Below are positions 17,273 to 27,273 of a stretch of 40,342 nucleotides of DNA, one piece after another. A program made the position numbers and the translations under genes. The notes under the pieces are model-generated. The model did not search any database, was not told the origin of the DNA, and saw only the letters and a program-made list of their open reading frames with translations. This stretch comes from Opitutaceae bacterium (lineage in GTDB: Bacteria; Verrucomicrobiota; Verrucomicrobiia; Opitutales; Opitutaceae). The DNA lies in assembly GCA_016795545.1 (NCBI GenBank), contig JAEUGX010000007.1, positions 1 through 40,342 of the forward strand. The letters run 5' to 3'. Positions within the stretch are counted from its first letter, which is position 1; each line of letters begins with the position of its first letter.

Positions 17273-18549
17273 GCTCGGCGAAGCAAGACCTTTTGTTCGT
17301 AGCGTGCAACCTCGTCCAGCCAACTTTCCGCCGGCGGCGCGCCGGCCCGCAGGCAGAGCATGTCCCAGACCGCGCCCCACGGCATGGCCTTGGCCTGCTC
17401 CAGCAGCGCCAGGCGCTCGTGACCCCGGCCGCCGGCGTCGGCCGCGCGCAGCCGCCGCGCGGGATCGAGCAGCCCGAGCAGGATCGCCTGCCGCGTCGCC
17501 CGCGCCCCCACCACGTAGGCGGCGATGCGGTTGATGCTGGCGTCGAAGAAGTCGAGCGCGACGAACACCCGGTCGAGCACGCCGCCCCGCGCGATCTCCG
17601 CGAACAGCGCCCGCACGGCGTCGTCGAGGATGACCACGTGGTCGCTGTCCCAGCGGACCGGCCGGCTCGTGTGCAGGAGGAGGCGCGGGTGGAACGGCAG
17701 CAGCGCCGACACCTTGTCGGCCACGGATTCCGTCGGGTGGTAGTGGCCGAGGTCGAGGCAGGGCAGCACCCGCCGGCTCTGGGCGTAAGCGTAGTAGAAC
17801 TCGTGCGACCCGACCACGTAATCCTCGCTCCCGAGGCCGAACAGCTTGCCCTCGACCGCGTCGACGCAGTGGCGCGGGCTGACGCGCGCGTCGTCCAGGA
17901 TGGCGTCCAGCGACTCCACCAGCCGCGCCCGCGGGCCGAAGCGGTCCGCCGGCTGGTCCTTGGTGCCGTCGGGGATCCAGTGGTTGACGACGCACGGCGA
18001 GCCCAGCCGCCGGGAGAAATGCTGCGCGATGCGCCGGCAGGCGCGGCCGTGGTCGATCCAGAAGCGGCGCACGCCGCGGTCGGCGCTGGAGAGGGTGAAG
18101 CCCGAGGCCGCCCGCGGGTGCGCGAAGTAGGTCGGGTTGAAATCGAGCCCGAGGCGGCGCGCCCGGGCCCAGTCGAGCCAGGCCGCGAAGTGCGCCGGCG
18201 CGATCTCGTCCCGGTCGACCGGCCGGCCGCCCGTCTCCGCGTAGAAGGCGTGGAGGTTGAGCCGCTGCCGTCCCGGCAGGAGCTTCAGCACCAGGTCCAG
18301 GTCCGCGCGCATCTCGTCGCCGTTGCGCGCGCGGCCGGGGTAGCTGCCGGTGGCCATGATGCCGCCGGAATCGAGCCCGGCCCGGGGCGCCTCCAGGCCG
18401 CGGACATCGTCGGCCTGCCAGCAGTGCAGCGAGATCGGCACGGCGAGCGCGCGGCGGATGGCGGATTCGGTGTCGACGCCGCGCTCGGCGTAGGCGGCCC
18501 GCGCGAGGCGGTAGGCGGCGGTGATGTTCGGGCGGGAGGTGGAGGACAT
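17269..18549 (-). CDS. rhaA: L-rhamnose isomerase
   Basis: RhaA interconverts L-rhamnose and L-rhamnulose in the cytoplasm. The 426-residue protein has the family motif LHCWQADDVRGLE near residue 42, followed by SYPGRARNGDEMRADLD. Metal- and substrate-site regions include LDFNPTYFAHP, VNHWIPDGTKDQP, VGSHEFYYAYAQ, LDLGHYHPTESVADKV and LDFFDASINRIAAYVVG. Length is normal for RhaA. The start at 18549 follows rhaB by 29 bp, and the gene ends overlapping lutA by 4 bp. The order kinase-isomerase-lactate oxidase on one strand supports a single transcript. Confidence 0.95.
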   Translation of the reverse strand: MSSTSRPNITAAYRLARAAYAERGVDTESAIRRALAVPISLHCWQADDVRGLEAPRAGLDSGGIMATGSYPGRARNGDEMRADLDLVLKLLPGRQRLNLHAFYAETGGRPVDRDEIAPAHFAAWLDWARARRLGLDFNPTYFAHPRAASGFTLSSADRGVRRFWIDHGRACRRIAQHFSRRLGSPCVVNHWIPDGTKDQPADRFGPRARLVESLDAILDDARVSPRHCVDAVEGKLFGLGSEDYVVGSHEFYYAYAQSRRVLPCLDLGHYHPTESVADKVSALLPFHPRLLLHTSRPVRWDSDHVVILDDAVRALFAEIARGGVLDRVFVALDFFDASINRIAAYVVGARATRQAILLGLLDPARRLRAADAGGRGHERLALLEQAKAMPWGAVWDMLCLRAGAPPAESWLDEVARYEQKVLLRRA

Positions 18550-18578
18550 GGCGACAGGGATGGGGTGGAGGGTGAACG

Positions 18579-20018
18579 TCAGCTGGGCGGGGGGCGGTCC
18601 GGCCGGGGCGCGTAGACGCTCGGGCGCAGTTGCCGGCCGAGGCAGCCCCGGAAGGCGGCGAGGTCCGGCACGGCCCGGAGGGCGACGAGTTGGGAGGCGA
18701 GGTTGCCGACCGCCGTGCCCTCGAGCGTGTAGGCGTGCACCGGCAGGCGGCAAGCGTCCGCCGTCGCCTGGCAGAGGAGACGGTTCTTGGAGCCGCCGCC
18801 GACGAGGAGGATCCGGCGGAACCGGCGTCCGGCCAGGCGCTCGAAGGCCCGCAGGGCGTCCGCGTGGCCGCGGCCGAGCGAGTCGCAGATCAGGCGCACG
18901 TACCCGGCGAGCTGGGCGGGCGCCCGGAGCTTCCGGCGGCGCAGCTGGCCGTCGATCGCCGCGCGCATGGACGGCGGGTTGGCGAAGGCGGGGTCGGCCA
19001 CGTCGAGCCAGGCGGTCGGGGCCGGCAGCCGCTCGGCGGCGGCGATCAGCCGCCGCCAGCCGCCGTCGTCCTTCGGCCGGGCCGTGAACTCGCGCAGGGT
19101 CTGCTCCAGCAGCCACAGGCCGATGACATTGGTCAGCGGACGGTAGCGTCCGTCGCCGATCCGCTCGTTCGACACCCGGGCGGCCATCGCCTCGGGGCCG
19201 AGGACCGGCCGGTCGCTCTCGAAGCCGATCAGGGACCAGGTGCCGGCGCTCAGGTAAAGGTCGCCGCCGGCCGGGTCGGCCGGCATCGCATCGTAGGCGC
19301 AGGCCGTGTCATGGCCGGGCACGGCCACCAAGCGGACGCCCTGCAGCTCCGGCACGCCGCGGACGGGGCCGAGCACGGTGCCGGCGCGCAGGGGCGGGGT
19401 GAACCAGGTCGGCGGGATGTGGAAATGGTCGAGTGCGACGCGCGACCAGCCGGTGCCGTGCACGTCCAGCAGCTGGGATGTGCTGGCGATGGTGATCTCG
19501 TTCTCCATGCGGCCCGCGAGCAGGAAGTTGAAGTAGTCGGGCAGGAAGAGGCAGCGGGTGGCCAGGTCGGTCACCGCCGGGCAGCTGGCGACCGTCTCGG
19601 CGAGCTGCAGGCTGGCGTTGTAGAAGACGTTGGGTATGCCCGTAGCCGCATAGATCCGCTCGAGGGCGGCGCGGGTGTGGGCCAGCCGCTGCAGCCCGGG
19701 CCGGGTGCGGGCGTCGCGGTAGGCGTGGGTCGGGAAGACCAGGCGCCCGGCGTCGTTGACCAGCACGTGGTCGACGCCCCAGGTGTCGACGCCGACCGAG
19801 GCCAGGGCCGGGAAGCGCTGCTTCGCCGCGCGCAGGCCGGCGGCGATCTCCGTCCAGAGCCCGGGCACGTCCCAGTAGTCATGACCGCCGGCCGAGTGGA
19901 AGCGGTTGGCGAAGCGGTGCACCTCGGCGAGGTCGAGCCGCCGGCCGTTCCAGGAGCCGACGATCACCCGGCCGCTGGTCGCCCCGAGGTCCACCGCTGC
20001 GCACGAGAGGGATTTCAT
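18579..20018 (-). CDS. rhaB: L-rhamnulokinase
   Basis: RhaB phosphorylates L-rhamnulose to L-rhamnulose 1-phosphate with ATP. The 479-residue protein is an FGGY-family kinase: CAAVDLGATSGRVIVGSW at the N-terminus, VGVDTWGVDHVLVN, AVPGHDTACAYDAMPA, LYLSAGTWSLIGFE (ATP-site glycine loop) and ILLVGGGSKNRLLCQATADA near the C-terminus. The TSGR and GVDTWGVDH signatures are those of rhamnulokinases within the family. It lies 31 bp downstream of the fused aldolase gene and 29 bp upstream of rhaA. Confidence 0.95.
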   Translation of the reverse strand: MKSLSCAAVDLGATSGRVIVGSWNGRRLDLAEVHRFANRFHSAGGHDYWDVPGLWTEIAAGLRAAKQRFPALASVGVDTWGVDHVLVNDAGRLVFPTHAYRDARTRPGLQRLAHTRAALERIYAATGIPNVFYNASLQLAETVASCPAVTDLATRCLFLPDYFNFLLAGRMENEITIASTSQLLDVHGTGWSRVALDHFHIPPTWFTPPLRAGTVLGPVRGVPELQGVRLVAVPGHDTACAYDAMPADPAGGDLYLSAGTWSLIGFESDRPVLGPEAMAARVSNERIGDGRYRPLTNVIGLWLLEQTLREFTARPKDDGGWRRLIAAAERLPAPTAWLDVADPAFANPPSMRAAIDGQLRRRKLRAPAQLAGYVRLICDSLGRGHADALRAFERLAGRRFRRILLVGGGSKNRLLCQATADACRLPVHAYTLEGTAVGNLASQLVALRAVPDLAAFRGCLGRQLRPSVYAPRPDRPPPS

Positions 20019-20049
20019 GGGGTGAGGGGGAGCGGCGCGGGTCCGGCGG

Positions 20050-22242
<2,193 letters not shown>

Positions 22243-22282
22243 GCGGAGAGGAAGTCGGGCGGGATACGGCGGGACGGTTCGG

Positions 22283-23050
22283 CTACGCCAGCCCCAGCGC
22301 CTGCTGGCGGTAGAGCTCGTCGGGCCGGCCGGCGATGCGGGCGACCTGGACGGGGGCCAGGAAACGCGGGCGGCCGGCGGCCGCGGCCGCGCCGGCGAAG
22401 ATCTCCGCGGCCTTGGCCTCCATGAGCGTGGTGGCGAGCACCGCGTCGGCGGAGGCGCCGAGCGCGATGCAGCCGTGGTTTTCCAGCAGGATGACGCGCG
22501 GCGGGCGCGGCCGCCGGCGGAGGCAGGCGACCACGGCCCGCCGGATCGCCTGCGCCAGCTTCAGGCCGGGATCGGTGTACGGGACCAACACGCTCTCGGC
22601 TCCGCAGCAGACGACCTCGTCGGGGAAAATCCGGCGCCGGGCGAACGTCCGGGCGTGCCGCGAGCAGAGCAGCTGGTTGACCGCGACGGGGTGCGTATGG
22701 CCCACGAACGCGACGCCCGGCAGCGTCAGCAGGTAGGCGTGAAAGATCGCCTCCACCGACGGCTTGCGCGCCGCGGGATCGACCCGCGCGGCGAGCAGGG
22801 CCGCGTCGACGGCCGCATCGGACATCGCCCGCGCCCCGAGCAGGGGCAGCAGGCGGTCAAACCGGCACTCGGTCACGCCGGTACGGGTGAGCGCCCCCAG
22901 GCTGGAGCCGCTGGCCTTGACGAGAAAGGTGTCGGGCGACAGGCGGGCGGAGGTGTTCCCCTCCCCCAGGATGGCCAGCCGACGGTCCTCGCGTCCCAGC
23001 TGGTGCGACAAGGCGAGCAGGCGCGCGAGGGGAGCGGCGGAGGGTTTCAT
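22283..23050 (-). CDS. Class II aldolase/adducin family protein
   Basis: The 255-residue protein has class II aldolase features: LGEGNTSARLSPDTFLVKAS near residue 30, a catalytic glutamate in SVEAIFHAYLL, the zinc pair GHTHPVAVNQLL and a third zinc histidine in LENHGCIALGAS. All expected catalytic residues appear intact. It resembles L-fuculose-phosphate aldolase-type enzymes, but no fucose isomerase or fuculokinase is nearby. The operon already has a rhamnulose-1-phosphate aldolase in the fused gene, so this may handle a related sugar phosphate. The frame is open 48 codons upstream, but the ATG at 23050 overlaps the deoR stop by 4 bp and begins the family-like sequence. Confidence 0.87.
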   Translation of the reverse strand: MKPSAAPLARLLALSHQLGREDRRLAILGEGNTSARLSPDTFLVKASGSSLGALTRTGVTECRFDRLLPLLGARAMSDAAVDAALLAARVDPAARKPSVEAIFHAYLLTLPGVAFVGHTHPVAVNQLLCSRHARTFARRRIFPDEVVCCGAESVLVPYTDPGLKLAQAIRRAVVACLRRRPRPPRVILLENHGCIALGASADAVLATTLMEAKAAEIFAGAAAAAGRPRFLAPVQVARIAGRPDELYRQQALGLA

Positions 23051-23826
23051 GCGCGGAGTAGTTGGCCGGCGGGCAGCACGATGCCCTGCGCGGCGAGCTG
23101 GCGGGCCGTGGCGTCGGTGATGAGGCCGCTGATCCCGTCCCAGCCGGCCACAGGGTGCGGCGTGCTCCGGCCCAGCTTGGAGGCATCGAGGCAAAAATAG
23201 CTGCGGGCCGCGCGGGCCAGGACGGCCTGCTGGAAGGCCGCCACACTCTCGTGCGAGTTGGAGACGCCGGCCGCGGACAGGCCTTCGCCGCCCAGGAAAG
23301 CCGCGTCGAAGGACCAGTCCTCCAGCGCCCGGATGGCGCGCCCCCCCATCAGCGCCGCCTGCCGGTTGAGGAACATGCCGCCGACCACGTGCAGCTCGAC
23401 ACCCGCCGCGCCGCCCAGCACCGACGCGGCCGCCAGGCTGTTCGTGGCCACGACCAGCCGGGTCAGGTCACGCCGCCCCGCCAGCACCCGGGCGATGGCC
23501 TGGAGCGTGGTGCCCGCGTCGAGAAAAACGGTGCCCGCCCGGGGCATCCGCGCCACCGCCAGCTCGGCGATTCGCGCCTTGGCCGGCCGCGCCCGGCCCG
23601 AACGCTCGTCGTGCGAGGCGAACGAGCTGTTGTAGTCGGCCAGCGCACCGCCGTACGTGCGCGTGATGTCCCCGTTGGCCTCCACCGCCGCCAGGTCCCG
23701 CCGCACCGTCGCCTCCGACACCCCCAGCCGCCGGCAAATCTCCGCCACCGGCAGGAATCCGTCGTGCCGGATCAGGCTCCGGAGCCGCTCGCGGCGGCGG
23801 TCGACGAGGTGCTGGGGGACACGCAT
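23047..23826 (-). CDS. DeoR/GlpR-family transcriptional regulator of the rhamnose operon
   Basis: The 259-residue protein starts with a DeoR-type winged helix: RRERLRSLIRHDGFLPVAEI then RLGVSEATVRRDLAAVEANG and ITRTYGGAL. The C-terminal sugar-phosphate-sensing domain contains FLDAGTTLQAIARVL, VVATNSLAAASVL, VVGGMFLNRQAALMGGRAI, FDAAFLGGEGLSAAGVSN and YFCLDASKLGR. Members usually repress sugar operons and respond to a phosphorylated intermediate, here perhaps rhamnulose 1-phosphate or DHAP. It is the first gene of the operon and overlaps the next gene by 4 bp. A strong palindrome 20 bp before its start suggests autoregulation together with the whole operon. Confidence 0.92.
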   Translation of the reverse strand: MRVPQHLVDRRRERLRSLIRHDGFLPVAEICRRLGVSEATVRRDLAAVEANGDITRTYGGALADYNSSFASHDERSGRARPAKARIAELAVARMPRAGTVFLDAGTTLQAIARVLAGRRDLTRLVVATNSLAAASVLGGAAGVELHVVGGMFLNRQAALMGGRAIRALEDWSFDAAFLGGEGLSAAGVSNSHESVAAFQQAVLARAARSYFCLDASKLGRSTPHPVAGWDGISGLITDATARQLAAQGIVLPAGQLLRA

Positions 23827-23846
23827 GCCCCGGCACGCAACCGGCC

Positions 23847-23870
23847 TATATGATTGAGGTCAATCATATA
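23847..23870 (-). promoter_or_regulatory. Palindromic operator upstream of deoR
   Basis: Two perfectly complementary 11-bp arms, TATATGATTGA (23847-23857) and TCAATCATATA (23860-23870), flank a GG spacer. It is a sharply AT-rich island in GC-rich surroundings, 20 bp upstream of the deoR start. No other gene starts here, so it can only serve the deoR-led operon. Its TATATGAT and CATATA segments could also supply the -10 box, in which case a bound repressor would block the promoter directly. Confidence 0.75.
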
Positions 23871-23872
23871 AA

Positions 23873-23937
23873 TTCCGTCCGCGTCGCGCCGGCATGAACC
23901 GCGCGGGGTCGGCAGGCAGAGTTCCGGGCGGACGGAA
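23873..23937. promoter_or_regulatory. Second inverted repeat upstream of the rhamnose operon
   Basis: The 10-bp sequence TTCCGTCCGC (23873-23882) recurs as its exact reverse complement GCGGACGGAA at 23928-23937. A shorter nested pair, GTTCCG (23921-23926) and CGGAAC (23933-23938), overlaps the distal arm. The element begins two bases beyond the AT-rich palindrome. It could be a site for a second regulator such as an activator or catabolite regulator, or a stem in a transcript. There is no direct evidence for either. Confidence 0.35.
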
Positions 23938-24038
23938 CACCGCTACGTCCGCATGTCGTTGGGCCTGTCGCATTCCGGGAAAGGAATCGTGGGGAGCGTG
24001 GTTGTGCTGCCCCTTATGCGAAATGGCGCGAAGGGGGA

Positions 24039-24056
24039 GGCTGCCCCTCGGCAGCC
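24039..24056. terminator. Hairpin in the gap between the FG-GAP gene and the rhamnose operon
   Basis: GGCTGCC (24039-24045) and GGCAGCC (24050-24056) form a perfect 7-bp stem with loop CCTC. No T tract follows on either strand, so as an intrinsic terminator it is weak. It lies about 115 bp past the stop of the minus-strand FG-GAP gene, where transcription should end before the rhamnose operon promoter. Apart from this and the inverted repeats nearer deoR, I see no gene or other element in 23938-24171; short open frames there lack recognisable content. Confidence 0.35.
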
Positions 24057-24171
24057 GCCCTGGCCATCCTTCGCATCGCCCGCGGTCCCCTCTCTCTACC
24101 CGTAGCCCTGTCCTGGCCGGCAGGGATCGCCGTGTGACTTGATCATCGCTTCCCGTGCAGGAGCTTCGGGC

Positions 24172-27051
24172 TTAGTCGCGCGTGACGACGACCTCGCGCA
24201 GCACGGGGCTGTTGACGTCGTCGGGGCTGCTGAGGGTGGCCCGGTACTGGATCCAGCGGCCGGTGACGCCCTTCAGTTCGGCGCCGGGCTGCTTGAAGGC
24301 GGCCGACCACGGGGCCTTCTCCAGGTCCTCGCGGGTGGCGGCGGCGCGCACCTGCAGCTCGACCGCGGACCGGAACGGGGTTTCGGCCTTCCACTCCAGG
24401 CGCCGCCACTTCGCGTCGGCGCCGGCGTCGTGGGCCGGCGAGAGGTAGGCGTAGCGGTCGGAGCGGTCGTAGATGTTGCCGACGTCCTGCCCGGAGAGCA
24501 GGTGCGGGCCGGGGTTATAGACCTCGAGCCGCCGGTCGGGCGAAAAGCCGTCGGGGCCGGCCAGGTAGATGAAGTTGCTGACGTTGTGGTCGCTGTCCTT
24601 GACGTGGTTGGCGAAGCGGACGTCCTTGTAACCGTCGCGATTGAAGTCCGCAACCATCACGCCCGACGCGGCGAAAGTGGGCAGCATGGTCACGCGGTCG
24701 GCGGTGAAGCCCTGGGCGCTGTTCCAGTACACGTACGAGGGGTGCTTGCGGTCCGGGCTGCCGGAGTAATGGCTGGCGGCAAAATCCAGGTGGCCGTCGT
24801 TGTTGAAGTCGGCCACGGCGACGTCCTCGATGCCGATGCCCGGCAGGAGCAGCCGGCGATCCGCGGCGAAGCCCGCCGGGCCGCCCCAGTAGATGACCGC
24901 CTTGCCGTCGGGCGAGCCGCCGAAAGTGTGCACGGGTTCGCCGGGAGCCGGCGCGACGAGCGGGTCGAGCAGGTTGGCGACGAGGATGTCGAGCCAGCCG
25001 TCGCCGTTCAGGTCCGCGATCCGCGAGGCGGGCGCCATGCCCACCGGCAAATGCGTACGGCGGTTGTTGTCGAAGCCGCCGGGCCCGCCCCAGAAGATCG
25101 CCATCTGGGCGCTGTCGGTCGCCGTCATGTAGACGACATCCAGCCAGCCGTCGCGGTTGAGGTCGGCGACCGAGGTGGCCCGCGGCCCGTTGACCTGGAA
25201 GGCGAACCGGTTCTGCGGCGTGAAGCCGGTCGGGCTGCCGAAGTAGACGCGTGAGTCGGTCGACCCGGGGTTGAACTCCGAGCAGACGTAGTCGAGGTAG
25301 CCGTCGCGGTTGAAGTCGGCGAAGGTGCCGTAGAAGGAGTAGCGGGTGGAGATGACCATCTTGTTCTTGGTCGTGATGCCGTCGGGGCCGCCGATGTACG
25401 CCAGCGGCGTCACCCCCGAGAACGTCAGGTCGACGAAGCCGTCGGCGTTGATGTCGGTGATGGAGTAGGAACCGGCCCCCAGGTAGCCGGCGCCGTGATC
25501 GATCAGCTGGACGCGGTCCGGGCCGTACTCGCCGCGGGCGTTGCCCCAGTAGATGCGCTGGCTGTTGCGGTTGCCCGGGGTGGTGTTGCTGAAGCTGTTG
25601 GCGAAGACGACGTCCTGCTTGCCGTCGCGGTCGAAGTCCGCGACGAGCACGCCGCTGGCGCCGAACGCCGGGAGCGCCGTCAGCCGGTCCGGGCTCGGAC
25701 CCTGCGCGCTGCCCCAGTAGATGTAGGAGTCGATGTCGTGGCTGGCGCCGTCGCTCTGGTTGGCGAAGATCACGTCGGCGAAGCCGTCGCCGTTGACATC
25801 CGCGATGGCGCAGCCGTTGGCGTAGCTGGTGGGCAGCGCCAGGCGCCGGTGCGGCGCGAAGCCGTCGGGGCCGTTCCAGTAGACGTAGCCCTGGCCGCCG
25901 CCGAGCTTGATGGTGACCGCGGCGCCCTCGACCTGGTTCGCGCCGTAGCCGACACCGCCGGAGCCGTTGGCGAAGACGATCTCGGGGCGGCCGTCGCCGT
26001 TGAGGTCGCCGATGGCGACGCCCATGGCCTTGAGGGTCGGCAGCGCCGTCGTGCGGCGGTTCGAGAAGCCGTCCGCCGAGCCCCAGTAGACGAGCGAGTT
26101 CAGCCGCACCTCGTTGTCGATGGTATAGACGCCGTTGGCCTCGCGGCGCTGCGTGTTGTACTCGTTGGCGGCGACGAGGTCGGGAAAGCCGTCGCCGTTC
26201 AGGTCGCCCACGGCCACGCCGGAGCAGCTGTCGCGCCCGAGCCGCGCGGCCTTGGCGCCCAGGGCCGCGCGGTCGGCGCCGCCCCAGTAGATGACGAGGC
26301 CGCCGGTTGCCGACACGTTGCCCTCCTGGGCAAAAACGACGTCGAGGCGGCCGTCGAGGTTGACGTCCGCGATCTTCACGTCCGACGCCTTCTCGGTCGC
26401 CAGATAGGACCGCCGGGAGACGTCGAACTTGCCGCGGTCGCCCCAGTACACGTAGGACTTCCGCCAGTGGTCGGCGGTGATCGAGTTGCCCACGTTGGCG
26501 AACACCAGGTCGAGGGAGCCGTCGCCGTCGAGGTCGGCGACCGCCACGGCGTAGCAATTCTCGGTCGGAATCTCCGTCCGGCGGCTCGGCTCGAAACCTT
26601 TGGGCCCGCCCCAGTAGATGAACGAAGCCTGTCCCGAATCCACCGGGCGCCAGGCATCGGAGCCCGCGTTGGCCAGCACCAGGTCGAGGTAACCGTCGCC
26701 GTTCAGGTCCGCGGCGGCGGCGGCGCGGCCGCGGTCCGAGGGCAGGCGCGTGACGTCCTTGGGGCTCAGGCCCGAGCGGCCCCAGTAGAGCGACAGGTCG
26801 ACGCGGCCGTCGCTCTGCGAATGGTCGGTCGGCGCCACGAGGTCGAGGAAGCCGTCGTTGTTCAGGTCGTTGACGTGGATCAGGCGGATGCTGCCGTCCG
26901 CGGCCACGTAGGTGTTGGCGCCGCCGTCGGTCAGCGTGCCGTCGACGCGGTCGAGGAATGTGGCGCTGCGCCAGGCCTTGGGCGCCTCGGCGGCGGAAAG
27001 AAGAATGCCGGCGGCGAGGAAAATTCCCGCGGCAAATGAAGGGTGCTTCAT
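24172..27051 (-). CDS. Exported FG-GAP/VCBS-repeat protein, 14 units (copy A)
   Basis: The 959-residue protein has a signal peptide (MKHPSFAAGIFLAAGILLSA). It then has 14 repeats, each pairing a calcium-loop-like segment (for example VADLDGDGSLDLVFAN, IGDLNGDGRPEIVFAN, VADFNRDGYKDVRFAN) with an aromatic strand of the form IYWGGP or VYWNGP plus RR-x-x-LPT. The D-x-D-x-D-G loops are those of integrin-type propeller blades, so 14 units would make two seven-bladed propellers. The last 130 residues form a separate domain ending TGRWIQYRATLSSPDDVNSP. Function is unknown; binding of a polysaccharide or surface ligand is an inference. It lies 222 bp downstream of its paralogue, copy B, and its start carries the same signal-peptide-then-SATFLDRVDG arrangement. 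Confidence 0.88.
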   Translation of the reverse strand: MKHPSFAAGIFLAAGILLSAAEAPKAWRSATFLDRVDGTLTDGGANTYVAADGSIRLIHVNDLNNDGFLDLVAPTDHSQSDGRVDLSLYWGRSGLSPKDVTRLPSDRGRAAAAADLNGDGYLDLVLANAGSDAWRPVDSGQASFIYWGGPKGFEPSRRTEIPTENCYAVAVADLDGDGSLDLVFANVGNSITADHWRKSYVYWGDRGKFDVSRRSYLATEKASDVKIADVNLDGRLDVVFAQEGNVSATGGLVIYWGGADRAALGAKAARLGRDSCSGVAVGDLNGDGFPDLVAANEYNTQRREANGVYTIDNEVRLNSLVYWGSADGFSNRRTTALPTLKAMGVAIGDLNGDGRPEIVFANGSGGVGYGANQVEGAAVTIKLGGGQGYVYWNGPDGFAPHRRLALPTSYANGCAIADVNGDGFADVIFANQSDGASHDIDSYIYWGSAQGPSPDRLTALPAFGASGVLVADFDRDGKQDVVFANSFSNTTPGNRNSQRIYWGNARGEYGPDRVQLIDHGAGYLGAGSYSITDINADGFVDLTFSGVTPLAYIGGPDGITTKNKMVISTRYSFYGTFADFNRDGYLDYVCSEFNPGSTDSRVYFGSPTGFTPQNRFAFQVNGPRATSVADLNRDGWLDVVYMTATDSAQMAIFWGGPGGFDNNRRTHLPVGMAPASRIADLNGDGWLDILVANLLDPLVAPAPGEPVHTFGGSPDGKAVIYWGGPAGFAADRRLLLPGIGIEDVAVADFNNDGHLDFAASHYSGSPDRKHPSYVYWNSAQGFTADRVTMLPTFAASGVMVADFNRDGYKDVRFANHVKDSDHNVSNFIYLAGPDGFSPDRRLEVYNPGPHLLSGQDVGNIYDRSDRYAYLSPAHDAGADAKWRRLEWKAETPFRSAVELQVRAAATREDLEKAPWSAAFKQPGAELKGVTGRWIQYRATLSSPDDVNSPVLREVVVTRD

Positions 27052-27149
27052 GGCTTGTGGTCTTGCGTACAGGTTACGGCACGCTTCGCCACGCAAGGTG
27101 GCGCGTGCCGGACTCGATTGGCGGGGAGGCGCACCGTTCCAGCAGCCAG

Positions 27150-27182
27150 CTTTCAACCGGCAGGCCCCCGGTCCCGTCAAAC
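27150..27182 (-). promoter_or_regulatory. Shared leader box upstream of FG-GAP copy A
   Basis: On the minus strand a 33-nt element runs from GTTTGACGGG to GTTGAAAG, preceded by TATTT. The same element, same length and same distance from the start (about 98 bp), occurs upstream of copy B, although the sequence between the box and each start codon has diverged. TTGACG resembles a -35 box, but no -10 consensus follows at 16-18 bp. It may be an alternative sigma-factor promoter or an activator site. Confidence 0.4.
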
Positions 27183-27273
27183 AAATAGCGGCCCGGTGAC
27201 AGAGACCCGGCCTGCCGGGCGGCGCGCAGGGGCGTCCCGGTTGTCCCGGGCCGTCCCCGGAGGGGGCCCAGGG

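Noticed and set aside
23894..24142. Small plus-strand open frame between deoR and the FG-GAP gene
   Set aside because: It covers the inverted repeats and a hairpin, has no family-like sequence and no ribosome site.
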